64,000 bases of DNA from Bacillus cabrialesii (GCF_004124315.2 NZ_CP096889.1:1595001-1659000); one strand, 5' to 3'. Positions 33,248 to 42,784 are shown, counted from the first letter of the stretch. A program made the numbers and translations. Notes: generated by a model not told the origin, from the letters alone.

Positions 33248-34396
33248 ATGTTGGAGTTCGAAACAAACATAGACGGCTTAGCATCAATTAAAGTAATCGG
33301 AGTAGGAGGCGGTGGTAACAACGCCGTTAACCGAATGATTGAAAATGAAGTGCAAGGAGTAGAGTACATCGCGGTAAACACGGACGCTCAAGCTCTTAAC
33401 CTGTCAAAAGCAGAAGTGAAAATGCAAATCGGCGCAAAGCTGACTAGAGGATTGGGAGCAGGTGCGAATCCGGAAGTCGGAAAAAAAGCCGCTGAAGAAA
33501 GCAAAGAACAGATTGAAGAAGCGTTAAAAGGCGCTGACATGGTATTCGTGACAGCTGGTATGGGCGGCGGAACAGGAACAGGTGCCGCACCGGTTATCGC
33601 ACAAATTGCGAAAGACTTAGGCGCATTAACAGTCGGAGTCGTCACAAGACCGTTTACATTTGAAGGACGCAAAAGACAGCTTCAGGCTGCAGGCGGAATC
33701 TCAGCAATGAAAGAAGCGGTGGATACACTGATCGTGATCCCGAACGACCGAATCCTCGAAATTGTTGATAAAAACACGCCGATGCTTGAAGCATTCCGTG
33801 AAGCGGATAACGTACTCCGCCAAGGGGTTCAAGGTATTTCAGACTTGATTGCTACACCTGGTCTTATCAACCTTGACTTTGCTGATGTGAAAACAATCAT
33901 GTCAAACAAAGGATCTGCTTTGATGGGTATCGGTATAGCGACTGGAGAAAACCGCGCGGCAGAGGCAGCGAAAAAAGCGATCTCCAGCCCGCTTCTTGAA
34001 GCGGCCATTGACGGTGCGCAAGGTGTCCTCATGAACATCACTGGGGGAACAAACCTCAGCTTATATGAAGTTCAGGAAGCAGCAGATATTGTCGCTTCTG
34101 CGTCTGACCAAGACGTAAACATGATTTTCGGTTCTGTTATTAATGAGAATCTAAAAGACGAGATTGTGGTGACAGTGATTGCTACTGGTTTTATCGAACA
34201 AGAGAAAGACGTGACGAAACCTCAGCGTCCAAGCTTAAACCAAAGCATCAAAACACATAATCAAAGTGTTCCAAAGCGTGAGCCGAAACGTGAGGAGCCT
34301 CAGCAACAAAATACAGTAAGCCGTCATACTTCACAGCCGGCTGATGATACACTTGACATCCCGACATTCTTAAGAAACCGTAATAAACGCGGCTAA
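33248..34396 (+). CDS. ftsZ: FtsZ, tubulin-like division GTPase
   Basis: Encodes 382 residues from ATG after TTAGGAGGATTTAGC. It shows the tubulin signature GGGTGTG (106-112), an N-terminal GGGGNNAVNRM (about 19-29) and the T7 loop NLDFADVKT (about 207-215). A variable linker (about 315-365) is followed by the conserved tail DTLDIPTFLRNRNKRG that binds FtsA, SepF and other partners. It polymerises into the Z-ring at midcell. A strong terminator follows. Confidence 0.99.
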   Translation: MLEFETNIDGLASIKVIGVGGGGNNAVNRMIENEVQGVEYIAVNTDAQALNLSKAEVKMQIGAKLTRGLGAGANPEVGKKAAEESKEQIEEALKGADMVFVTAGMGGGTGTGAAPVIAQIAKDLGALTVGVVTRPFTFEGRKRQLQAAGGISAMKEAVDTLIVIPNDRILEIVDKNTPMLEAFREADNVLRQGVQGISDLIATPGLINLDFADVKTIMSNKGSALMGIGIATGENRAAEAAKKAISSPLLEAAIDGAQGVLMNITGGTNLSLYEVQEAADIVASASDQDVNMIFGSVINENLKDEIVVTVIATGFIEQEKDVTKPQRPSLNQSIKTHNQSVPKREPKREEPQQQNTVSRHTSQPADDTLDIPTFLRNRNKRG

Positions 34397-34399
34397 TGT

Positions 34400-34437
34400 A
34401 AAGGACAAAATCGTTTTCGATTTTGTCCTTTTTGTTT
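34400..34437 (+). terminator. Terminator after ftsZ
   Basis: AAAGGACAAAATCG / CGATTTTGTCCTTT forms a long stem with a TTTT loop and is followed by a T-rich tail. The rest of the gap to bpr (34438-34696) holds a small CCTATGT/ACATAGG hairpin at 34473-34494 without a T-run, and AT-rich sequence with no promoter I can defend. Confidence 0.9.
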
Positions 34438-34696
34438 GTCTCCAAAACTTTTCTTCTTGTAAAGTCTTTTTCCCTATGTCTTCCTTCACATAGGAACGAA
34501 TCAGACTATTAGACCCATTGTTATTCTGTGACGATTTTATCATTTTCATATATATGGAAATCAAATGACATAAAACGACAATATCTGTAATGCAGATTGT
34601 CTACAGTTAACGTACAGCGATGTTCTGACAAACCATTCTTTTTTAAAAGGAGGGACGACATTTTCTTACAAAGCATGTTGAAAAAGGGGGATAAAA

Positions 34697-37600
34697 ATGA
34701 GGAAAAAAACGAAAAACAGACTCATTAGCTCTGTTTTAAGTACGGTTGTCATCGGTTCACTGCTGTTTCCGGGTGCAGCCGGGGCAAGCAGCAAAGGTGC
34801 CTCAACTTCTGTTAAACAGGAGCTTCAATCTGCTGAATCCATTCAGAACAAGATCTCGAGTTCATTAAAGAAAAGCTTTAAAAAGAATGAAAAAACGACC
34901 TTTCTGATTAAATTTAAAGATCAAGCTGACACAGAAAAAGCGGCAAACGCGGCTGTTAAAAAAGCGAAATCGAAGAAGCTGACTGCCGCTAAGACGGAAT
35001 ATCAAAAGCGTTCTGCCGTTGTGTCATCTTTAAAAGTCACAGCCGATGAATCCCAGAGAGACGTCTTAACATACTTGAACAGTCAGAAAAATAAGGGAAA
35101 TGCAGACAAAATTCACTCTTATTATGTGGTGAATGGGATCGCTGTCCATGCCTCAAAAGAAGTGATGGAAAAAGTGGCGCAGTTCCCCGAAGTGGAAAAG
35201 GTGCTTCCAAATGAGAAGCGGCAGCTGTTTACATCATCCTCTCCATTTAATATGAAAAAAGCGCAAACAGCTGTCAAAGCAACTGACGGAGTGGAATGGA
35301 ATGTAGACCAAATCGATGCCCCAAAAGCTTGGGCACTTGGATATGACGGAACTGGCACTGTTGTTGCGTCTATTGATACCGGGGTGGAATGGAACCATCC
35401 GGCATTAAAAGAGAAGTATCGCGGATATAATCCAGAAAATCCTGATGAGCCTGATCATGAAATGAACTGGTATGATGCCGTAGCAGGCGAAGCAAGCCCA
35501 TACGATGATCTGGCTCATGGAACCCACGTGACAGGTACGATGGTGGGATCTGAACCCGATGGTACAAATCAAATCGGTGTAGCGCCTGGCGCAAAATGGA
35601 TTGCGGTTAAAGCGTTCTCCGAAGATGGCGGCACTGATGCCGACATTTTGGAGGCGGGTGAATGGGTTTTAGCTCCAAAGGACGCAGAGGGCAAGCCTCA
35701 TCCGGAAATGGCTCCTGATGTTGTCAATAACTCATGGGGCGGAGGCTCAGGACTTGATGAATGGTACAGAGACATGGTCAATGCCTGGCGTGCAGCCGAT
35801 ATTTTCCCTGAGTTTTCAGCGGGGAATACGGATCTCTTTATTCCGGGCGGCCCTGGATCTATCGCAAACCCGGCAAACTATCCGGAGTCGTTTGCAACTG
35901 GTGCGACTGATATTAACAAAAAGCTAGCAGACTTTTCTCTTCAAGGGCCCTCTCCATATGATGAAATAAAACCAGAAATTTCTGCACCGGGCGTCAATAT
36001 CCGGTCTTCCGTTCCGGGCCAGACATATGAGGACGGCTGGAACGGCACATCAATGGCAGGACCGCATGTGTCAGCTGTTGCCGCATTGCTGAAACAAGCG
36101 GATGCCTCACTTTCTGTCGATGAGATGGAGGATATATTAACCAGCACGGCTGAACCGCTGACGGATTCAACATTTCCTGATTCGCCGAATAACGGATACG
36201 GCCATGGTTTGGTGAATGCTTTTGATGCTGTATCAGCTGTTACAGATGGATTAGGAAAAGCAGAAGGACAAGTTTCTGTAGAGGGAGATGATCAAGAGCC
36301 CCCTGTCTATCAGCATGAGAAAGTAACAGAAGCCTACGAAGGCGCGAACCTGCCGTTGACTTTGACAGCTGAAGACAATGTAAGTGTGACATCTGTAAAA
36401 CTATCCTATAAGCTGGATCAAGGTGAGTGGACAGACGTAACAGCTAAGCGAATCAGCGGTGATCACCTGAAAGGAACGTATCAGGCGGAGATCCCAAACA
36501 TAAAAGGAGCTGCACTAAGCTATAAGTGGGTGATTCAAGATTTTGGCGGCCATGTTGTTGAGTCTGACACATACGATGTAACAGTGAAACCAAGCATTAC
36601 GTTGGGATATAAGCAGGACTTTGAATCTGCACCCGGCGGCTGGATCGCGAGCGGAACAAATAATAACTGGGAATGGGGAGTCCCGTCGTCAGGCCCAAAT
36701 AAAGCAGCATCAGGAGAAAAAGTGTACGGAACAAATCTGGCGGGAAACTATGCAAACTCAGCCAACATGAATCTCGTGATGCCACCTGTTAAAGTGCCGG
36801 ATTCAGGAAACCTGTTCCTTCAATTTAAAAGCTGGCACAATTTAGAGGATGATTTTGACTACGGCTACGTTTTTGTTCTCCCGGAAGGTGAAAAGAATTG
36901 GGAGCAGGCTGGTGTCTATAACGGAAAGATATCAAGCTGGACGGACGAAGAAATTGATTTATCCGCTTATAAAGGTCAAAACATTCAAGTAATGTTTAAC
37001 CTTCAATCTGATGAAAGCATTGCAAAAGAGGGCTGGTATATTGATGATGTAGTGCTTTCTGACAAAGCGGCTGGAAAAACAGCCAAAAAGAATAAGCTGG
37101 GTGTCGAAAAGCCGTCTGGAAAGCAAAAGAAAAAGCCAGTGAACCCGAAAAAGGCTAAGCCATCTGCAAACACAGCGGTAAAACAGCAGAGTAAAGCTGT
37201 ACAGCCTCAAGTTTTACCGATCAGAGCACAAGTCAGTGTGGTGGAAACAGGAAAATCAACATATTCAGATCAATCCACAGGGCATTACACGCTGACGCAC
37301 AAAGCGGGAGATTATACGCTTATGGCCGAAGCGTACGGCTATCAATCAAAAACACAAAAAGTTTCTCTGCAGGCAGATCAGACGACACAAGCTAATTTTA
37401 CGTTAGAAGAAATGAAGAAGGGCACATTAAAAGGCACGGTCATCAATAAAACGACAGGTGAGCCGGTAAAAGGCGCCTCCGTTTATGTTGTAGAGGATGC
37501 TGCGGTTGAACCTGCTACGACAAACGATAAAGGCGAATATACGCTTGAAGCCTATGAAGGCGCTTATACGATTAAAGTCGCTGCACCGGGTTATTACAGC

Positions 37601-38998
37601 GATGAATTTTCCGTTGATTTAAAAGGCGATGTGACAAAAGAAACTGTACTGAAGCCTTTCGTCGGTTATCCGGGTGAGATTGCATATGATGACGGAACGG
37701 CGGAGAATGCCAATTCCTATATTGCGGCAGGGAATGGATGGGCGGTCAAAATGACGCTGGCTGACGGCAAGGACAAGGGCATGCTTACGGGTGGACTGTT
37801 CAGATTCTGGGATACAGAGTTCCCTGATCCTGGCGGCACAGAATTTAAGGTTGAGGTATACGATGCAACAGGAGAAGACGGAGCACCGGGCAAGAAAATT
37901 GCCGGGCCATTTAACGCTGAAGCCCTTCGCAATGGCGAATGGACCAAGGTAGACCTCAGTTCGAAAGGGATTATGGTCGATAAAGACTTTTATCTCGTGT
38001 ATATTCAATCAAAACCTGATCCATATTCACCTGGACTGGCAATGGATGAAACCGGCAAGAATTCTGACCGCAACTGGCAGTATATAGACGGTCAATGGCT
38101 GCCAGGCGACGAAGCAGACGGCAACTATATGATTCGCGCATTAGTTGATTATGAAGCTGCTGTACCTGAAATCACTTCGCCGGCAGACAAATCGTACACA
38201 AATAAGGAGAACGTCACCGTAAAAGGAAAAGCTTCTCCGGGTACAACGGTACACATTTATAATGGAGAGAAAGAAGCAGGGCAAACGAAAGCTGCTGCGG
38301 ATGGCACGTTCCAGGCAGGCATCTCACTCAGCGAGGGTGAAAATGAGCTGACGGCCGCTGCATCAACAGACAACGGAACTACGGATGCCTCCAGCCCGGT
38401 CACAGTCACGCTTGATCAAGACAAGCCTGAATTGACGCTGGATAATCCAAAAAATGGCGAGAAAACAAATAAAGAAGCGCTGACTGTCAAAGGGTCTGTA
38501 TCCGATGACAATCTGAAAGAAGTCAAAGTGAATGGCAAAAAAGCAACGGTGACAGATGGTTCATACTCAGCCCGTATTCTCTTAGAGAACGGAAGCAATG
38601 AAGTCAAGGTGACTGCCTCTGACTTAGCTGGCAACAAAACGACGAAAAAGGCTGTCATTGATGTCAACTTTGACCAGCCTGTCATTTCCGGCTTGATCCC
38701 TGGAGAGGACAAAACCTTAAAAGCCGGTGAATCTGTGAAAATCGCTTTCTCAAGCGCTGAAGATTTGGATGCAACATTTGTCATTCGCCTGCCGCTGACA
38801 AATGCAAGAGCGAGTGTGCAAAATGCCACCGAGCTCCCGCTTAGAGAAATTTCTCCAGGGAGATATGAAGGCTATTGGACAGCCACTTCTTCTATTAAAG
38901 CAAACGGAGCAAAAGTAGAAGTGATTGCACGGAATGATTATGGAAATGAAACAAGAAAAACAGCGAATGGAAAACTTTATATCAATACTGAAAATTAA
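34697..38998 (+). CDS. bpr: Bpr, bacillopeptidase F (secreted subtilisin-family protease)
   Basis: Encodes 1433 residues from ATG after AAAGGGGGATAA. A signal peptide (about 1-30, cleavage after GAAGA) is followed by an I9-type propeptide (about 31-194). The S8 catalytic domain carries Asp227 (DTGVEW), His274 (HGTHVTG) and Ser452 (GTSMAGPH). The long C-terminal half has a MAM/jelly-roll-like region (FESAPGGW, about 635-780), a Lys/Pro-rich linker, two carboxypeptidase-regulatory-like beta domains (about 840-985) and two Ig-like repeats near the end (about 1155-1340). It is known to be processed at both ends after export and is one of the minor extracellular proteases. A terminator follows. 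Confidence 0.95.
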   Translation: MRKKTKNRLISSVLSTVVIGSLLFPGAAGASSKGASTSVKQELQSAESIQNKISSSLKKSFKKNEKTTFLIKFKDQADTEKAANAAVKKAKSKKLTAAKTEYQKRSAVVSSLKVTADESQRDVLTYLNSQKNKGNADKIHSYYVVNGIAVHASKEVMEKVAQFPEVEKVLPNEKRQLFTSSSPFNMKKAQTAVKATDGVEWNVDQIDAPKAWALGYDGTGTVVASIDTGVEWNHPALKEKYRGYNPENPDEPDHEMNWYDAVAGEASPYDDLAHGTHVTGTMVGSEPDGTNQIGVAPGAKWIAVKAFSEDGGTDADILEAGEWVLAPKDAEGKPHPEMAPDVVNNSWGGGSGLDEWYRDMVNAWRAADIFPEFSAGNTDLFIPGGPGSIANPANYPESFATGATDINKKLADFSLQGPSPYDEIKPEISAPGVNIRSSVPGQTYEDGWNGTSMAGPHVSAVAALLKQADASLSVDEMEDILTSTAEPLTDSTFPDSPNNGYGHGLVNAFDAVSAVTDGLGKAEGQVSVEGDDQEPPVYQHEKVTEAYEGANLPLTLTAEDNVSVTSVKLSYKLDQGEWTDVTAKRISGDHLKGTYQAEIPNIKGAALSYKWVIQDFGGHVVESDTYDVTVKPSITLGYKQDFESAPGGWIASGTNNNWEWGVPSSGPNKAASGEKVYGTNLAGNYANSANMNLVMPPVKVPDSGNLFLQFKSWHNLEDDFDYGYVFVLPEGEKNWEQAGVYNGKISSWTDEEIDLSAYKGQNIQVMFNLQSDESIAKEGWYIDDVVLSDKAAGKTAKKNKLGVEKPSGKQKKKPVNPKKAKPSANTAVKQQSKAVQPQVLPIRAQVSVVETGKSTYSDQSTGHYTLTHKAGDYTLMAEAYGYQSKTQKVSLQADQTTQANFTLEEMKKGTLKGTVINKTTGEPVKGASVYVVEDAAVEPATTNDKGEYTLEAYEGAYTIKVAAPGYYSDEFSVDLKGDVTKETVLKPFVGYPGEIAYDDGTAENANSYIAAGNGWAVKMTLADGKDKGMLTGGLFRFWDTEFPDPGGTEFKVEVYDATGEDGAPGKKIAGPFNAEALRNGEWTKVDLSSKGIMVDKDFYLVYIQSKPDPYSPGLAMDETGKNSDRNWQYIDGQWLPGDEADGNYMIRALVDYEAAVPEITSPADKSYTNKENVTVKGKASPGTTVHIYNGEKEAGQTKAAADGTFQAGISLSEGENELTAAASTDNGTTDASSPVTVTLDQDKPELTLDNPKNGEKTNKEALTVKGSVSDDNLKEVKVNGKKATVTDGSYSARILLENGSNEVKVTASDLAGNKTTKKAVIDVNFDQPVISGLIPGEDKTLKAGESVKIAFSSAEDLDATFVIRLPLTNARASVQNATELPLREISPGRYEGYWTATSSIKANGAKVEVIARNDYGNETRKTANGKLYINTEN

Positions 38999-39003
38999 GT
39001 GGG

Positions 39004-39034
39004 AAAAAGCTGCCTGTATAGGCAGCTTTTTTTA
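39004..39034 (+). terminator. Terminator after bpr
   Basis: AAAAAGCTGCC / GGCAGCTTTTT with a TGTATA loop and seven T residues. It shields the spoIIG promoter from read-through. Confidence 0.92.
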
Positions 39035-39054
39035 TATATCAGCTCATTTATTTC

Positions 39055-39142
39055 CTCGACAAATTAAGCAGATATCCCTTAAAAATTGTATTCTCCCCTC
39101 AACATTAATTGACAGACTTTCCCACAGAGCTTGCTTTATACT
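39055..39142 (+). promoter_or_regulatory. spoIIG promoter: Spo0A-activated SigA promoter with 22-bp spacer
   Basis: TTGACA (39109-39114) and TATACT (39137-39142) are separated by exactly 22 bp, the hallmark of spoIIG. CTCGACA (39055-39061) matches the reverse 0A box TTCGACA at 6 of 7. Further box-like sequence (CTCAACA, TTGACA) lies at about 39098-39114. With a start near 39149 these fall near -94 and -50 to -37, where Spo0A~P is known to bind. Confidence 0.88.
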
Positions 39143-39192
39143 TATGAAACAAGAAGGGGAACAGCGTGACGCGAGAAAGAAAGGAGTCAGAT

Positions 39193-40122
39193 GTGAAAAT
39201 CTATTTAGATGTCATTTGGCTGTTAAACTTTTGTTTTGATGCACTTTTGCTTTTGCTCACGGCATTTATTTTAAAACGGCATGTGAAAAAAAGAAGATTG
39301 ATAGGCGGAGCGTTCATCGGTTCCAGTATTGTCCTTTTGATGTTTACTCCTTTTTCGCCGATCGTTGAACATCCGGCAGGTAAACTGGCTTTTTCAGTTG
39401 CTATTGTGATGGTGACATTTGGCTTTAAGAGATTCCGCTATTTCTTTCAAAATTTGTTTTCCTTTTATTTTGCCACTTTTTTAATGGGGGGAGGAATTAT
39501 CGGAGCCCATTCTTTGCTGCAGTCAAATTCTATTGTGCGAAACGGTGTAATGATCACCAATCAAACCGGGTTTGGAGATCCGATCAGCTGGTTGTTTATT
39601 GTTGCTGGCTTTCCGGTGTTATGGTTTTTTTCTAAAAGAAGAATTGAAGATATTGAAACTAAAAACATTCAATATGAGGAACGAGTCAGCGTACAGGCGG
39701 ATTTGGGCGGCCAAACGCTTCACGTCAGAGGTCTGATTGATTCAGGTAATCAGCTGTACGATCCTCTCACAAAAACGCCGGTCATGATTATACACATTGA
39801 TAAACTGGAACCGATTTTCGGAGCAGCCGAAACGATGATCATTCGAAACACAGATCCATTGGAAGCCATCCAACAGCTCGATGATTCATTTCGCTTTTTA
39901 GATAAAATGAGGCTGATTCCATACAGGGGAGTAGGTCAGCAAAATCAATTTTTATTATGCATCAAACCGGATCACGTAACGATTATGACAAAAGAAGAAA
40001 TGATTTCTGCAGATAAATGTTTAATCGGCATCAGCACAACAAAACTATCCGCAGATGGAGAGTTTGATGCGATTATTCACCCGAAAATGCTATCAGGCAA
40101 GGCCATCAAACACGTTTCATAA
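39193..40122 (+). CDS. spoIIGA: SpoIIGA, pro-SigE processing protease
   Basis: Encodes 309 residues from GTG 39193, spaced well from AAAGGAGTCAGAT; an upstream in-frame ACG/ATG region overlaps that site. The N-terminal half has five hydrophobic helices (about 5-150). The C-terminal half is an aspartic-protease domain with the catalytic motif LIDSGNQLYDP, Asp183. It sits in the sporulation septum and, when triggered by SpoIIR from the forespore, cuts 27 residues from pro-SigE. sigE follows 62 bp downstream in the same transcript. Confidence 0.97.
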   Translation: MKIYLDVIWLLNFCFDALLLLLTAFILKRHVKKRRLIGGAFIGSSIVLLMFTPFSPIVEHPAGKLAFSVAIVMVTFGFKRFRYFFQNLFSFYFATFLMGGGIIGAHSLLQSNSIVRNGVMITNQTGFGDPISWLFIVAGFPVLWFFSKRRIEDIETKNIQYEERVSVQADLGGQTLHVRGLIDSGNQLYDPLTKTPVMIIHIDKLEPIFGAAETMIIRNTDPLEAIQQLDDSFRFLDKMRLIPYRGVGQQNQFLLCIKPDHVTIMTKEEMISADKCLIGISTTKLSADGEFDAIIHPKMLSGKAIKHVS

Positions 40123-40184
40123 TGTTCGCAAATGTCCGTTACTTATCATACTCAAACGGCGTGACATTTAGAAGGGAGAGGAAG

Positions 40185-40904
40185 ATGAAAAAACTGAAAT
40201 TGCGATTGACGCACCTCTGGTATAAGCTGCTGATGAAACTCGGGTTAAAAAGTGATGAAGTCTATTACATAGGCGGGAGTGAAGCCCTGCCGCCGCCATT
40301 ATCTAAAGATGAGGAGCAGGTTCTGTTAATGAAGCTCCCAAACGGCGATCAGGCGGCTCGCGCCATTTTGATTGAACGCAATCTGCGTCTGGTGGTTTAT
40401 ATCGCCCGTAAATTTGAAAATACGGGAATTAATATAGAGGATTTAATCAGCATTGGCACCATCGGATTAATCAAAGCTGTGAATACGTTCAATCCAGAAA
40501 AGAAAATTAAGCTGGCGACCTATGCCTCCCGCTGTATAGAAAACGAAATCCTGATGTATTTAAGGAGAAACAACAAAATCCGTTCAGAGGTTTCCTTTGA
40601 TGAGCCGCTAAATATTGATTGGGACGGCAATGAGCTTTTGCTTTCTGATGTGCTCGGCACTGACGACGACATTATCACAAAGGACATAGAAGCTAACGTA
40701 GATAAAAAGCTTTTGAAAAAAGCGCTTGAACAGCTCAATGAAAGAGAAAAGCAAATCATGGAGCTGCGGTTTGGGCTTGTCGGCGAAGAAGAAAAAACCC
40801 AAAAGGATGTAGCGGATATGATGGGGATTTCTCAGTCCTATATTTCGCGTCTGGAAAAAAGGATTATAAAAAGATTGAGAAAAGAGTTCAACAAAATGGT
40901 GTAA
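40185..40904 (+). CDS. sigE: SigE, early mother-cell sigma factor (pro-form)
   Basis: Encodes 239 residues. ATG 40185 follows AAGGGAGAGGAAG. The first 27 residues are the amphipathic pro-sequence that is removed between Tyr27 and Tyr28. Region 2 (GDQAARAILIERNLRLVVYIARKF and on) recognises the -10; region 4 (EEEKTQKDVADMMGISQSYISRLEK, about 195-220) is the -35 helix-turn-helix. It drives mother-cell genes such as spoVD, spoVE and ylbJ in this window. Read-through into sigG is possible because no T-rich terminator is evident between them. Confidence 0.98.
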   Translation: MKKLKLRLTHLWYKLLMKLGLKSDEVYYIGGSEALPPPLSKDEEQVLLMKLPNGDQAARAILIERNLRLVVYIARKFENTGINIEDLISIGTIGLIKAVNTFNPEKKIKLATYASRCIENEILMYLRRNNKIRSEVSFDEPLNIDWDGNELLLSDVLGTDDDIITKDIEANVDKKLLKKALEQLNEREKQIMELRFGLVGEEEKTQKDVADMMGISQSYISRLEKRIIKRLRKEFNKMV

Positions 40905-40977
40905 AGATTTTTATGGTTATAACCCCTTGATTTTACAGGGATTTCCTAATCTCGGCAGTTTTTCAGCTAGAGTGCAG

Positions 40978-41006
40978 TGCATATTTTTCCCACCCAAGGA
41001 GATACT
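40978..41006 (+). promoter_or_regulatory. Forespore (SigF/SigG-type) promoter of sigG
   Basis: TGCATA (40978-40983), 17 bp, then GATACT (41001-41006), close to the TGAATA / CATACT consensus of the forespore sigma factors. The start would be near 41013, about 31 bp before the sigG GTG. This agrees with sigG being turned on by SigF and then by itself. Confidence 0.7.
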
Positions 41007-41043
41007 TAACGTTGTACAGCAGCTCCTGTAGGGAGGGAAAAAA

Positions 41044-41826
41044 GTGTCGAGAAATAAAGTCGAAATCTGCGGGGTGGATACCTCCAAATTACCAGTACTC
41101 AAGAATGAAGAGATGAGAAAGCTGTTTAGGCAGCTGCAGGATGAAGGCGATGATTCAGCAAGAGAAAAGCTTGTAAACGGGAACTTGCGTCTTGTCTTAA
41201 GTGTCATTCAAAGATTTAATAACAGAGGAGAGTATGTTGATGACTTATTTCAGGTCGGCTGCATCGGACTAATGAAATCCATTGATAATTTTGACCTAAG
41301 CCACAATGTTAAGTTTTCAACATACGCTGTACCTATGATTATCGGAGAGATCCGCAGGTATTTACGCGATAATAACCCGATCCGTGTCTCAAGATCACTC
41401 CGGGATATCGCGTATAAGGCACTTCAGGTAAGAGAGCGGTTAATCAGTGAGACAAGCAAGGAGCCGACTGCAGAAGACATCGCAAAAGTTCTTGAAGTAC
41501 CGCATGAGGAAATCGTATTTGCGCTTGATGCCATCCAGGATCCGGTTTCTCTATTTGAACCGATCTATAACGACGGCGGAGACCCAATTTATGTGATGGA
41601 CCAAATCAGTGATGAGCGCAACAAAGATTCACAATGGATAGAAGAGCTGGCTTTAAAAGAGGGCATGAGAAGGCTCAATGATAGGGAAAAAATGATTTTG
41701 AGAAAACGATTCTTCCAAGGGAAAACACAAATGGAAGTAGCCGAAGAAATCGGAATTTCCCAAGCACAGGTGTCCAGACTTGAAAAAGCGGCTATCAAAC
41801 AAATGAATAAGAATATCCATCAATAA
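41044..41826 (+). CDS. sigG: SigG, late forespore sigma factor
   Basis: Encodes 260 residues from GTG 41044, 8 nt from AGGGAGGG. It has region 2 (SAREKLVNGNLRLVLSVIQRF...VGCIGLMKSIDNFD), region 3 (PTAEDIAKVLEVPHEEI) and the region 4 helix-turn-helix (TQMEVAEEIGISQAQVSRLEK, about 230-250). It directs late forespore genes including small acid-soluble proteins and germination proteins. Its ribosome binding site can pair with CTCC just upstream, which may limit translation. A long terminator follows. Confidence 0.98.
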   Translation: MSRNKVEICGVDTSKLPVLKNEEMRKLFRQLQDEGDDSAREKLVNGNLRLVLSVIQRFNNRGEYVDDLFQVGCIGLMKSIDNFDLSHNVKFSTYAVPMIIGEIRRYLRDNNPIRVSRSLRDIAYKALQVRERLISETSKEPTAEDIAKVLEVPHEEIVFALDAIQDPVSLFEPIYNDGGDPIYVMDQISDERNKDSQWIEELALKEGMRRLNDREKMILRKRFFQGKTQMEVAEEIGISQAQVSRLEKAAIKQMNKNIHQ

Positions 41827-41827
41827 T

Positions 41828-41866
41828 GAAAAGCCTTTAAAACAATTTTGTTTTAAAGGCTTTTCT
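41828..41866 (+). terminator. Terminator after sigG
   Basis: AAAAGCCTTTAAAAC / GTTTTAAAGGCTTTT pairs around an AATTTT-type loop and ends in TTTTCT. Confidence 0.9.
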
Positions 41867-41972
41867 ATTGATTTCGGACGGTTTACGTTTTGGAAAAAAT
41901 AAGGTATCCTAGTCCATACTAAGTTTTATGAAAATTAAAACAATTATAAAAGGAGTAATGAGGAGGATCAAG

Positions 41973-42767
41973 ATGATTTTGCAGCTAGACAATGTCTCAC
42001 TAAAACGAAATGGAAAATGGATATTAAAGGACATTAATTGGAAGGTGGAAGAAAAGGAAAATTGGGTGCTTTATGGACTGAATGGCGCCGGAAAGACAGC
42101 ACTGTTAAATATGCTTTGCTCATATTATTTCCCAACATCGGGCGAGATGCAGGTGCTTGGCCATGAATTCGGCAAAACGGAGCTTGGGGAGAAGCTTAGA
42201 CGGAAAATTGGCCTCGTTTCAGCGGCTCTTCAGCAAAAATTTTATCCGGCAGATTCAGCATTTGAAATTGCTTTGAGCGGCGCTTACGCTTCAATTGGAT
42301 TATATGAAACACCAAGTGCGGAAATCAGGGATAAAGCGATTGGTTTGTTAGAGGACTTGGGAGCGATTGAATACGCCGACCGCCGCTATGAAACCCTTTC
42401 TCAAGGAGAGAAACAAAGAGCTTTGATTGCAAGAGCGCTAATGGCGGATCCGGAGCTGCTGATACTGGACGAACCGGTCACAGGGCTGGATTTTATTGCC
42501 CGGGAAAAGCTGTTAGACACGATTACATACATTGCAAACAAAGAAAATGCGCCATCGATCCTTTATGTGACTCATCATGCGGAAGAAATTTTGCCGGTCT
42601 TTGACAAAGCTCTTTTGTTAAAACAGGGAGAGGTGTTTACATCCGGAGAAATAAAGGAAATGCTTACTGATCACATACTTTCGGCTTTTTTTGATACGCC
42701 AATCCATGTATTATGGAATCAGGATCGGCCATTTTTAACAAGAGCCGAGCCGATAACAAATGCCTGA
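41973..42767 (+). CDS. ylmA: YlmA, ABC transporter ATP-binding protein
   Basis: Encodes 264 residues. ATG 41973 follows GAGGAGGATCAAG. It is a complete ATPase: Walker A GLNGAGKTAL (about 35-44), signature LSQGEKQRA (about 145-153), Walker B LLILDEPVTG (about 162-171) and the H-loop ILYVTHHAEE. There is no permease or binding protein next to it, so its membrane partner must be elsewhere or absent. The substrate is unknown. The TPP riboswitch of ylmB begins within 20 bp of its stop codon. Confidence 0.88.
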   Translation: MILQLDNVSLKRNGKWILKDINWKVEEKENWVLYGLNGAGKTALLNMLCSYYFPTSGEMQVLGHEFGKTELGEKLRRKIGLVSAALQQKFYPADSAFEIALSGAYASIGLYETPSAEIRDKAIGLLEDLGAIEYADRRYETLSQGEKQRALIARALMADPELLILDEPVTGLDFIAREKLLDTITYIANKENAPSILYVTHHAEEILPVFDKALLLKQGEVFTSGEIKEMLTDHILSAFFDTPIHVLWNQDRPFLTRAEPITNA

Positions 42768-42784
42768 CAAACACATACAGACTC

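Noticed and set aside
34473..34494. CCTATGT/ACATAGG hairpin in the ftsZ-bpr gap
   Set aside because: Only 7 bp and no T-run on either strand; no reason to assign a role.
36959..37210. Hydrophobic - strand frame inside bpr
   Set aside because: Opposite a Lys-rich linker, whose reverse complement gives Leu/Phe; no start signal.
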